Below are positions 1 to 7,450 of a stretch of 21,985 nucleotides of DNA, one piece after another. The stretch's first letter is position 1. Every line of letters begins with the position of its first letter. Made by a program: the position numbers and the translations under genes. The notes below the pieces were generated by a model. The model ran no database searches and was not told the origin of the DNA. It saw only the letters and a program-made list of their open reading frames with translations. Source of the DNA: Kangiella sp. Lineage in GTDB: Bacteria > Pseudomonadota > Gammaproteobacteria > Enterobacterales > Kangiellaceae. Location of the stretch: the NCBI GenBank assembly GCA_026195755.1, contig JAPHRL010000033.1, positions 1 through 21,985 of the forward strand. Direction: 5' to 3'.

Positions 1-1189
1 GACGTTTGATGTCAAACAGCTGGTGCTGCAATTGACGAATGGCAAAGGGGAAAATTTCTTTTTTCAGCCGCTGTCCGCCACCTTCTTTGAAGGCTAAACG
101 CCATTCTTTAAGATACAGCCAGCGGGAGAAATGCAGTAGCTTGAGGTTGTAAGAAGGTGACTTTAAATATTCGACAAATTGTGAGCCTTCGCGCTTGAAA
201 GCTTTGCGTAGCCCCTGTTCGAAACCTTCTAATTCTGAGTATTTAAAGCCATAGAGTTTGCCGTTGTTAAGCCAGTTAATTTCTTGTGCGACTTTTAACA
301 GTTTGGCGAAGTTTTTGGTGATTTCGCGCCAATCACTGCGCAAACTGCTTAAAGCATGGCGCGGTATCATGGGCGCAAACACTGAGTACATGTGTTGCAT
401 GAACATTAAAGCGCGGTTCAGTTGCAGAACATTATCCAGCGTTACTTCGCGTTTCATTTGCTTGATGTAGTGTTGCCAATGGCCAAGTCCAGTATGCGCG
501 ATGGTTTCGAAGGCCGCTTCAGCTGAAGATTTAGCGCTTAGTTCGACCACTCTAAGTTGTTTTAAATATGGAGACGACTTTCGGCACAGACTGTAGCCAC
601 GCTCAGCTTTGCTTTCACTGTCTAATACCAGATTAAATTTTTCAATCAGCTCCTGGCATAAGGCAAATAGAACGGCTGGCTCGCCTTCTTTAAGCTCCAG
701 TTCGACTTCACAGATATCCTGCTTGGCTTCTTTACAACGGATTGAACCGACATCCAAAGCGATTTCGATCTGACTGTCGCTTTCTGTGACAACCATCTGG
801 CGTCTTAAAAAATCGGTATTAAAGGCTGGCTTGAATGGGCCATCCTCTTCTTCGGCTTCTTCGAGCAATATCATCAGATACGGCTCAGCCACGGCCTGCA
901 GGTCTAATTCTTTGGAAGGCAGTTCGATCTCGGATTCATTGCGTTGAAACAGGCCACCCACAACTCGACCAGCGGATTTGACCGACTGGATGAATTTTTC
1001 ACCGTCTCGGCGGATTCGTAGCCCGATTTCCATCTCTCTGAGTTTATGATTCTCAGTGTCGAAATAGGTGTTGGCCAATTGCTTTTCCTGCCAATCACTA
1101 GTGTCCGAGAATCGATCGCTAACCCATTGTTTTATATCGCTTATCTTGTCGGGCGTCGCTGATAGTTTTATTTCTATTTCGATCGACAT
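1..1189 (-). CDS. ygiF: CYTH and CHAD domain protein, YgiF-like inorganic triphosphatase (3' end outside window)
   Basis: The frame is open from the ATG at 1189-1187 to the window edge, giving about 396 residues; the C-terminus is missing. The protein opens with the CYTH signature ExExK (E4, E6, K8), followed by the family's TYFDT and GLRIRRDG segments and alternating acidic and basic strands over about residues 1-200, which line the triphosphate tunnel. From about residue 210 a helical, Arg/His/Lys-rich CHAD domain begins (HWQHYIKQMKREV), the type that binds polyphosphate. E. coli YgiF, with the same two domains, hydrolyses inorganic triphosphate in the cytoplasm; that activity here is inferred. 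The gene is divergent from the DUF47-PiT phosphate pair, sharing 151 bp, which suggests a phosphate theme. The assignment to CYTH-CHAD is firm; the exact substrate is not. Confidence 0.88.
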   Translation of the reverse strand, partial: MSIEIEIKLSATPDKISDIKQWVSDRFSDTSDWQEKQLANTYFDTENHKLREMEIGLRIRRDGEKFIQSVKSAGRVVGGLFQRNESEIELPSKELDLQAVAEPYLMILLEEAEEEDGPFKPAFNTDFLRRQMVVTESDSQIEIALDVGSIRCKEAKQDICEVELELKEGEPAVLFALCQELIEKFNLVLDSESKAERGYSLCRKSSPYLKQLRVVELSAKSSAEAAFETIAHTGLGHWQHYIKQMKREVTLDNVLQLNRALMFMQHMYSVFAPMIPRHALSSLRSDWREITKNFAKLLKVAQEINWLNNGKLYGFKYSELEGFEQGLRKAFKREGSQFVEYLKSPSYNLKLLHFSRWLYLKEWRLAFKEGGGQRLKKEIFPFAIRQLQHQLFDIKR

Positions 1190-1291
1190 GCCTTAATTTC
1201 TACTCAGTTTGGTTTGAGTCATTCAACGCAGTTTACAGCGCGAATCGGAAATTGCCAATCGTTAAGTCTGGTATGCGAGTGCTCGCTTGCT

Positions 1292-1297
1292 TATAAT
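1292..1297 (+). promoter_or_regulatory. Possible -10 box for the DUF47-pit operon
   Basis: A perfect TATAAT lies 43 bases upstream of the DUF47 start codon in the short divergent region. No good -35 hexamer is found at 16-18 bases spacing, so this is a suggestion only. The ribosome binding site of the downstream gene is a run of five G's ending a few bases before the ATG at 1341. Confidence 0.35.
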
Positions 1298-1340
1298 GTG
1301 CACCTTTACTTGTTGGCCCAAATAATCCATTGGGGGATAT

Positions 1341-2015
1341 ATGGCTAATTCGATTCTTGATCTTTTTGCATCATCACCTATTCGTCCTATGCAAGATCAT
1401 ATGGCGAAAGTTCATGAGTGCGCCTCTGAACTGAAAAACTTCTTTAAAGCGACTATCGAAGGCAACTGGGAACAAGCTGATCAGCTTAAAACTCGAATTC
1501 GTGAGCTTGAAAATGAAGCTGATGATTTAAAACACGATTTACGCATGCACTTGCCGAAAGGCCTTTTCCTACCGGTAGCTCGTACCGACCTTCTCGCTCT
1601 TCTGAGCAAACAGGACAAAATTGCCAATATCGCTCGCGACATTTCTGGTCTGGTCTTTGGCCGTAAAATGCAATTCCCAGCTGGCGTTAATGAAGATTTG
1701 ATGGGCTTGATTCAGCGTTCGATCGATGCATCAGGACAGGCTTTTAAAGCCATCAACGAATTAGATGAATTATTGGCAACCGGTTTTAGAGGCCGCGAAG
1801 CCAGTCTGGTTGAGGAAATGATTGATCAACTGGATATGATTGAAAACGATACAGACGATTTACAACGTGAGTTGTTGTTCAAAATTTTTGAACAGGAAAA
1901 CGAACTACCCCCTGTACAAGTGATGTTTATGTATAAGGTAGTACAACAAATCGGTGATTTAGCTGACAGCGCTCAAAGCGTCGGTTCACGCCTTGAAATG
2001 ATGATAGCTCGATAA
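1341..2015 (+). CDS. DUF47 / TIGR00153 family PhoU-like phosphate transport regulator
   Basis: A 224-residue, all-helical, soluble protein rich in charged residues with no signal peptide or membrane segment. It matches the DUF47 (PhoU_div, TIGR00153) family: an N-terminal segment RPMQDHMAKVHECASEL, then a KTRIRELENEADDLKHDLR helix, a LPVARTDLLALLSKQDKIAN segment and a second acidic helix pair (DQLDMIENDTDDLQREL). These proteins are distant PhoU homologues and are commonly encoded directly before a PiT phosphate permease, which is the case here (13 bp to the pit start). The presumed role is control of that permease; the mechanism is not known from the sequence. The G-rich Shine-Dalgarno sequence directly before ATG 1341 supports the start. 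Confidence 0.9.
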   Translation: MANSILDLFASSPIRPMQDHMAKVHECASELKNFFKATIEGNWEQADQLKTRIRELENEADDLKHDLRMHLPKGLFLPVARTDLLALLSKQDKIANIARDISGLVFGRKMQFPAGVNEDLMGLIQRSIDASGQAFKAINELDELLATGFRGREASLVEEMIDQLDMIENDTDDLQRELLFKIFEQENELPPVQVMFMYKVVQQIGDLADSAQSVGSRLEMMIAR

Positions 2016-2028
2016 ACCGGGGGGAGTC

Positions 2029-3309
2029 GTGGATTTCATATTACAAAACGCAGATACTTTTATCTGGATAGCGGTAGCATTTGGTTTTTTAATGGCTTTT
2101 GGTGTTGGCGCCAATGATGTTGCCAACGCCATGGGAACATCGGTTGGTGCGAAAGCATTAACCCTTAAACAAGCTATTTTCGTTGCTGCTATATTTGAAT
2201 TTGCCGGTGCTTATCTAGCCGGTGGCCAGGTCACACAGACCATTCGCAAGGGAATTATTGATTCAGCTTATTTTGAAGGTACGCCGGAACTGTTAATTTT
2301 TGGCATGATGGCAGCCCTGCTGGCTGCTGGTGTATGGCTGGTTCTTGCTTCTAAATTCGGTTGGCCAGTTTCAACCACCCACTCCATCATCGGTGCCATC
2401 GTTGGTTTTGCGGCAGTTGGTGTTAGCGTTGACGCAGTTAGCTGGGGCAAAGTTGGTTCGATCGTCGGTAGTTGGGTTGTCACTCCTTTCATTGCTGGTG
2501 CGATCGCCTTCCTGATTGTCATGAGCGTGCAAAAACTGATACTTAACCGTTCCAATCCATTTGCAATGGCCAAACGCTACGTCCCGTTCTATATGTTCTT
2601 AACTGGCTTTGTGATGGCGTTAGTAACCATCATGAAAGGTCTAAAGCATATCTTTCAGGACCATGATATTAACTTAAGCATGACCGAAACCTACCTCATA
2701 GCTATCGGTTTCGGTGCTCTGATTGCTGTTATTGGTGCTTTAGTTATCAGCCGAATTAAAGTTGAAGAGGAAGCCGATAAGGACTACCACTTCTATAGTG
2801 TGGAAAAGGTTTTCACCGTTCTGATGATTGTGACCGCCTGTGGCATGGCATTTGCTCACGGTTCGAATGACGTTGCTAACGCGATTGGTCCCTTGGCTGC
2901 GATTGTCAGCGTGATTCAAAACGGTGGCGATATCGGTGCCAAAGCGGTGGTTGACCCAAGAATCCTGCTGGTCGGTGCGATTGGTATCGTCATTGGTCTG
3001 ATTGTATTGGGTAGCCGCGTTATGGCCACCATCGGTCAAAAGATTACTCACTTGACACCAAGCCGTGGTTTCGCTGCTGAGTTAGCAGCTGCTTCAACCG
3101 TGATTATTGCCAGTGGCGCAGGCCTGCCGATTTCAACCACTCAGACCTTGGTTGGTGCCGTTTTAGGGGTTGGTATGGCACGCGGTATTGCGGCATTGAA
3201 TCTCGGCGTTGTACGTAACATTCTCGTATCATGGGTTGTAACGTTACCTGCCGGCGCAATACTGTCAGTGATATTCTTCTTTATCTTTAAGGCACTATTC
3301 AGCTTTTAA
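2029..3309 (+). CDS. pit: PiT family inorganic phosphate permease
   Basis: A 426-residue polytopic inner membrane protein of the PiT family (phosphate symport with H+ or Na+). It shows the family's internal duplication: signature GANDVANAMG near the N-terminus and its repeat HGSNDVANAIGPLAA in the second half, each followed by a VSTTHSIIGAIVG or ISTTQTLVGAVLG element. A charged cytoplasmic loop (KVEEEADKDYHFYSVEK) separates the halves. The start is GTG at 2029; a run of six G's at 2019-2024 serves as ribosome binding site. It follows the DUF47 gene by 13 bp and probably shares its mRNA. Low-affinity phosphate uptake is the family role; whether the coupling ion is Na+ or H+ cannot be read here. 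Two hairpins follow the stop. Confidence 0.93.
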   Translation: MDFILQNADTFIWIAVAFGFLMAFGVGANDVANAMGTSVGAKALTLKQAIFVAAIFEFAGAYLAGGQVTQTIRKGIIDSAYFEGTPELLIFGMMAALLAAGVWLVLASKFGWPVSTTHSIIGAIVGFAAVGVSVDAVSWGKVGSIVGSWVVTPFIAGAIAFLIVMSVQKLILNRSNPFAMAKRYVPFYMFLTGFVMALVTIMKGLKHIFQDHDINLSMTETYLIAIGFGALIAVIGALVISRIKVEEEADKDYHFYSVEKVFTVLMIVTACGMAFAHGSNDVANAIGPLAAIVSVIQNGGDIGAKAVVDPRILLVGAIGIVIGLIVLGSRVMATIGQKITHLTPSRGFAAELAAASTVIIASGAGLPISTTQTLVGAVLGVGMARGIAALNLGVVRNILVSWVVTLPAGAILSVIFFFIFKALFSF

Positions 3310-3327
3310 TCCTTAAAATAGCTTCAA

Positions 3328-3370
3328 TAAGTGCAACTAATTAGCCCTTTTGCGGGCTAATTAACACTTA
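3328..3370 (+). terminator. Hairpin downstream of pit (possible first terminator)
   Basis: A 10-bp perfect stem, TAATTAGCCC at 3338-3347 with GGGCTAATTA at 3354-3363 and a 6-nt loop, is extended across a small internal loop by TAAGTG (3328-3333) pairing with CACTTA (3365-3370). No long T-run follows directly, so it may act as an mRNA 3' end stabiliser or a weak terminator ahead of the next hairpin. Confidence 0.5.
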
Positions 3371-3375
3371 ATAAC

Positions 3376-3421
3376 AAACGGTTTTAAGCCATTTAAATCA
3401 ATGTCTTAAGGCCGTTTTTTT
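3376..3421 (+). terminator. Rho-independent terminator of the DUF47-pit operon
   Basis: AAACGG at 3376-3381 pairs with CCGTTT at 3412-3417. Two G-T pairs and a second stem of TTAAG with CTTAA continue it inward, and a run of T's (3415-3421) follows the 3' arm. The layout fits an intrinsic terminator on the + strand between pit and the ygiM-like gene. Confidence 0.7.
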
Positions 3422-3553
3422 GTGCCTGTATGAATCACCCCAAGTATTCTGTTAAGTAGTCTTATCATCAACCTCTTCCCCCCTCCTTTTACCTGCTATA
3501 TACTTGCCCCTTTATTTACGATTGAGCTCAAAATTTAACCGTTAGGATTGATT

Positions 3554-4144
3554 ATGTTTCGTCTACTTTTAGTGTTTTTACTGCTGACTACAACCCAGTT
3601 TGCGCAAGCAGCTGATCCAGCTCAAAACACTGACACCCAAAGCCAGTATTATGTGTCCGATGAAATTGGAGTCATCATGCGTAGCGGTCCAACCAATCGT
3701 TATCGAGTTACTGGTCGATTAGTTGCCGGAACACCTATTGAAGTTTTGGCATCGGATACTGCAAACGACAGTAGTCAAGTTCGCGCCGCCAATGGTGACG
3801 AGGGCTGGATTCAAACCGAATATATTACCAATCAGCCGACGGTTCGCGCCCTACACGCTGAACTGCAAGTTGAACATGAAGCGCTGCAACAACAACTGTC
3901 TCAAGCCAAACAGCAGGTTGCAGATCAAGAGAATGTGATTGCGCTGAATGATCAGCTGCAACAACAGGTTTCCGAATTGCAAAATGAATCGGACAAACTT
4001 CGTCAACAAAACGAACTGTTAAAAGATCGTTTTCATAGCGATGTGTTTTACGCAGGTGCTTTTGTCCTGCTAGTGGGCATGCTAATCAGCTGGATTTTAT
4101 CCCGCTTTAGCATGAAACGCCGTCAGCGCTCCGGTTGGCGTTGA
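3554..4144 (+). CDS. ygiM: TIGR04211 family SH3 domain protein, YgiM-like
   Basis: From the ATG at 3554 this is 196 residues. A TTG six bases earlier is in frame, but an AGGA at 3544-3547 is correctly spaced for 3554. Order: signal peptide (about 1-19, cleavage after FAQA), bacterial SH3 domain (about 32-95, with MRSGPTNRYRVTGRLVAGT and GWIQTEYI), a Gln/Glu-rich coiled coil (about 97-158), one membrane helix (about 165-184) and a basic tail (KRRQRSGWR). This is the layout of E. coli YgiM (HtrG), an envelope protein of unclear function anchored near its C-terminus with the SH3 domain in the periplasm. In E. coli ygiM lies between ygiF and cca, which agrees with the broader gene order here. It is preceded by a terminator and probably has its own promoter, not identified. 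Confidence 0.87.
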   Translation: MFRLLLVFLLLTTTQFAQAADPAQNTDTQSQYYVSDEIGVIMRSGPTNRYRVTGRLVAGTPIEVLASDTANDSSQVRAANGDEGWIQTEYITNQPTVRALHAELQVEHEALQQQLSQAKQQVADQENVIALNDQLQQQVSELQNESDKLRQQNELLKDRFHSDVFYAGAFVLLVGMLISWILSRFSMKRRQRSGWR

Positions 4145-4211
4145 CGTTTTCAGGTTGTACTCTAGGTTCTATTAGTCCTAGTCAGTACATTGTTATTAGG
4201 TAATTGCCGTA

Positions 4212-7200
4212 ATGTTTAAAGCCAGTCAAATCCTGTCAGATTCCTATCAGCAACTCTCGCTGAGCGAGTGGCAGGAAATTATCACCCAAAACTACTCTGT
4301 CGATGAGTCGAGCTTCTTACAAGAATTGTTAGAGCTCGCCACCCCTGACGACAAAACCGTCAATATTATTACTCACCAGTCTGCACAGCTGGTCGAAGAA
4401 ATCCGTCAAAGTAGTAAGTCGCGAGAAGGTGTAGAAGCCTTTTTGCAACAATACAGCCTAAGTACCAAGGAAGGTGTGATTCTGATGTGTCTGGCGGAAG
4501 CGCTATTGCGTATTCCTGATGCTAGTGTTGCCAACGCTTTGATCCGTGACAAACTCAGTGCTGCGGAATGGAAAAAGCATACCGGGCAGAGTGAATCTCT
4601 TCTGGTCAACGCTTCGACCTGGGGCTTGATGTTAACCGGTAAAATTGTCGATGTTGATCAAGACGGTGACGGTAAACCTGATACCTTGTTAAAAGGATTG
4701 ATTGCCAAGTTTGGTGAGCCCGTTATTCGCCAGGCCATGAATCAGGCGATGCGTTTAATGGGTCGCCAATTCGTACTGGGCCGCAGCATTAAAGAAGCGA
4801 TGAAACGTGGCGCCAAAAGCGTTGAGAAAGGCTATACCCACTCATTCGATATGTTGGGTGAAGCGGCCTATACCGCGAAGGATGCACATCGTTATTACGA
4901 AGCCTACAGCAAAGCAATCCAGGAAATTGGCCAGGTCAAAGTTAAAGAAGGCCAACTTGCGCCTAGCATCTCAATCAAATTGTCAGCGCTTCATCCGCGT
5001 TATGAGGTCGGTCAAAAAGATCGTGTCTTGACCGAAATGGTCGATACCCTGTTAAAGCTAGTGAAGCAAGCTCATGATTTAGATGTTGCAGTAACGATTG
5101 ATGCTGAAGAAGCTGATCGCCTTGAGCTGTCGCTGGATATTTTCGAAGCCCTTTATACCTCTGATATTTGTCAGGACTGGGCCGGTTTGGGGATGGTTGT
5201 TCAGGCCTATTCCAAGCGCGCCCTGCCGATTTTAGGGTGGCTGGATGCATTGGCTCGCCAACATGGTCGTCGCATTCCTATTCGTCTGGTCAAAGGCGCT
5301 TATTGGGACTCAGAGATTAAGTGGTCACAGCAAGCAGGCTTAAGTAACTATCCAGTATTTACCCGTAAGGCCGGCACTGACGTTTCATACCTGGCTTGCG
5401 CGCGCTTTATCATGAGCACTAAAGACAGCTTCTACCCGCAATTTGCAACCCATAATGCACAAACCGTATTTAGCATTATGGAAATGGCGGAGGAGCGTCG
5501 TGACTTTGAATTCCAGCGTTTTCATGGCATGGGTGAAATTCTGTATGACAAGGTGTTGGAGCGCTATCCCGGTTTGAAATGCCGTATTTATGCGCCAGTA
5601 GGCAACCACAAAGAGTTATTGCCTTATCTGGTGCGTCGCTTATTGGAAAATGGCGCTAATACCTCTTTCGTTCACCAGCTAGTCGATAAAGCGACTCCGG
5701 TGATGAGCTTGGTCGAGCATCCATGTCTTGTGCTTAAGCGTTACCCAACCTTGCACAATGATCGCATTCCATTGCCACCTCATATTTATGGTCCTGACCG
5801 TGTTAACTCATCAGGTACTAATCTCCACATTAACAGCCAGATCGAGCCTTTTATGCAAAACGTAGAACAGTATTTAGACAATCAATGGCACGCTAAACCG
5901 ATTATTGATGGTAAAGAATTTACCACTAACGAAGAAGCCGTTTTCTGCCCGTACGACAACTCGCATCAAATCGGTACTGTGCATAAAGTCAGTGAAGAAA
6001 TGGCCTTAGACGCACTGTCTATCGCCCACAACAACTTTATTGCATGGGATATGACTCCAGTAGAGCAACGCGCTCAGATCCTGGAGAAAATTGCTGATGT
6101 GTTTGAGGAAAACGAATCTGAGCTCATTGCCTTGTGTAGCCGCGATGGCGGCAAAACCATGCAGGATGGCATTGATGAAGTTCGCGAAGCAGTGGATTTC
6201 TGTCGCTTTTACGCCAATAACGCACGTAAAGATTTTGGCCAGGAAATCACTCTGCCTGGACCAACCGGCGAGAGTAATCACCTCTACCTTCAAGGTCGCG
6301 GTGTGTTTGCCTGTATCAGCCCATGGAACTTCCCATTGGCAATCTTCACCGGTCAGGTAGTTGCTGCTTTGGTTGCGGGTAATACAGTTCTGGCTAAACC
6401 TGCCGATCAAACCACTCTAGTTGCTTATCGCGCGGTTCAATTAATGCATAAAGCTGGCGTTCCAACCAGTGTCTTACAATTCGTGCCATGCCGCGGTTCA
6501 ACTTTCGGTAATGTTATTTTGTCTGATCTTCGCGTTGCAGGGGTTGCCTTCACCGGTTCAACGTCTACCGCACAAACCATTAACCGAACTTTGGCAACTC
6601 GCGATGGCATGCTATCGCCGCTGATTGCCGAAACGGGTGGCCAAAACGCCATGATAGTCGATAGCTCGGCCTTGCCTGAGCAAGTCGTTGCTGACGTGAT
6701 TCAATCAGCCTTCACCAGCGCCGGCCAGCGTTGTTCTGCCTTGCGGGTACTTTATGTACAGGAAGATGTTGCTGATCGCATTCTGGAAGTGCTTTCCGGT
6801 GCTATGCAGGAGTTGAAACTGGGCGACCCGACCGACTTGTCTACTGACATTGGGCCGGTAATCGACGCGGTTTCGCGGGAAGAGTTAGCTGGCCATGTTG
6901 AGCAGTTGCGTGCAACCGGCAACTTAATTGCTGAGACGCCTATGCCTGCTGGCCTGGAGAAAGGCTGTTACCTGGCTCCAACCGCATTCTTTATCAATCA
7001 TATCAATGACTTGACTCAAGAATGGTTTGGCCCGATTTTGCATGTCATAAAATACAAAGCGAAAGACCTGGATAAGGTCATTGACCAGATCAACGGTTAT
7101 GGCTTCGGTTTGACGCTGGGCATTCATTCGCGCAACGAAAGCACCGCGACTTACATTGATAAACGTGCCCGGGTGGGTAACGTCTATATCAACCGTAATA

Positions 7201-7370
7201 TGATTGGCGCCACCGTTGGTGTACAGCCATTTGGTGGGCAAGGCTTATCAGGTACTGGCCCGAAAGCAGGCGGTCCATTCTACCTGCACCGCTTTGCTAC
7301 CGAGCATACGCGCACCAATAACACAGCTGCGATTGGCGGTAATGCTACCCTGCTATCGTTAGGCGATTAA
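4212..7370 (+). CDS. putA: Bifunctional proline dehydrogenase / L-glutamate-gamma-semialdehyde dehydrogenase
   Basis: A 1052-residue cytoplasmic or membrane-associated enzyme oxidising proline to glutamate via pyrroline-5-carboxylate. The FAD-dependent PRODH barrel starts near residue 253 (SIKLSALHPRYE) and contains DAEEADRLELSLDI, LVKGAYWDSEIK, PQFATHNAQT and YAPVGNHKELLPYLVRRLLENGA, typical of PutA. The aldehyde dehydrogenase half has SPWNFPLAIFTG, FTGSTSTAQ, Glu807 in AETGGQN and catalytic Cys841 in AGQRCSALR. The C-terminus ends with the TAAIGGNATLL segment. E. coli PutA has about 1320 residues: here the N-terminal ribbon-helix-helix repressor domain is absent, so this enzyme should not repress its own gene. 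An acidic D-x-D-x-D-G-x-x-D stretch lies at residues 149-157. The ribosome binding site is weak (AGG 11 bases before ATG). A strong terminator follows directly; the gene appears monocistronic. Confidence 0.96.
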   Translation: MFKASQILSDSYQQLSLSEWQEIITQNYSVDESSFLQELLELATPDDKTVNIITHQSAQLVEEIRQSSKSREGVEAFLQQYSLSTKEGVILMCLAEALLRIPDASVANALIRDKLSAAEWKKHTGQSESLLVNASTWGLMLTGKIVDVDQDGDGKPDTLLKGLIAKFGEPVIRQAMNQAMRLMGRQFVLGRSIKEAMKRGAKSVEKGYTHSFDMLGEAAYTAKDAHRYYEAYSKAIQEIGQVKVKEGQLAPSISIKLSALHPRYEVGQKDRVLTEMVDTLLKLVKQAHDLDVAVTIDAEEADRLELSLDIFEALYTSDICQDWAGLGMVVQAYSKRALPILGWLDALARQHGRRIPIRLVKGAYWDSEIKWSQQAGLSNYPVFTRKAGTDVSYLACARFIMSTKDSFYPQFATHNAQTVFSIMEMAEERRDFEFQRFHGMGEILYDKVLERYPGLKCRIYAPVGNHKELLPYLVRRLLENGANTSFVHQLVDKATPVMSLVEHPCLVLKRYPTLHNDRIPLPPHIYGPDRVNSSGTNLHINSQIEPFMQNVEQYLDNQWHAKPIIDGKEFTTNEEAVFCPYDNSHQIGTVHKVSEEMALDALSIAHNNFIAWDMTPVEQRAQILEKIADVFEENESELIALCSRDGGKTMQDGIDEVREAVDFCRFYANNARKDFGQEITLPGPTGESNHLYLQGRGVFACISPWNFPLAIFTGQVVAALVAGNTVLAKPADQTTLVAYRAVQLMHKAGVPTSVLQFVPCRGSTFGNVILSDLRVAGVAFTGSTSTAQTINRTLATRDGMLSPLIAETGGQNAMIVDSSALPEQVVADVIQSAFTSAGQRCSALRVLYVQEDVADRILEVLSGAMQELKLGDPTDLSTDIGPVIDAVSREELAGHVEQLRATGNLIAETPMPAGLEKGCYLAPTAFFINHINDLTQEWFGPILHVIKYKAKDLDKVIDQINGYGFGLTLGIHSRNESTATYIDKRARVGNVYINRNMIGATVGVQPFGGQGLSGTGPKAGGPFYLHRFATEHTRTNNTAAIGGNATLLSLGD

Positions 7371-7388
7371 TTCAAAACAGGGTAAACT

Positions 7389-7426
7389 AAAGGGCATTAT
7401 TACTTAGGTAGTAATGCCCTTTTTTT
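7389..7426 (+). terminator. Rho-independent terminator of putA
   Basis: AAAGGGCATTA at 7389-7399 pairs perfectly with TAATGCCCTTT at 7412-7422. The stem continues inward through a T-G pair and TAC/GTA to a TTAG loop, and a T-run reaches 7426. It lies 18 bases after the putA stop and before rsmF. Confidence 0.9.
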
Positions 7427-7450
7427 ACGACCAACTATTACCAACCTGCC

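Noticed and set aside
6006..6410. 134-residue open frame on the minus strand
   Set aside because: It lies wholly inside putA, antisense to the conserved aldehyde dehydrogenase domain, and has no family resemblance.
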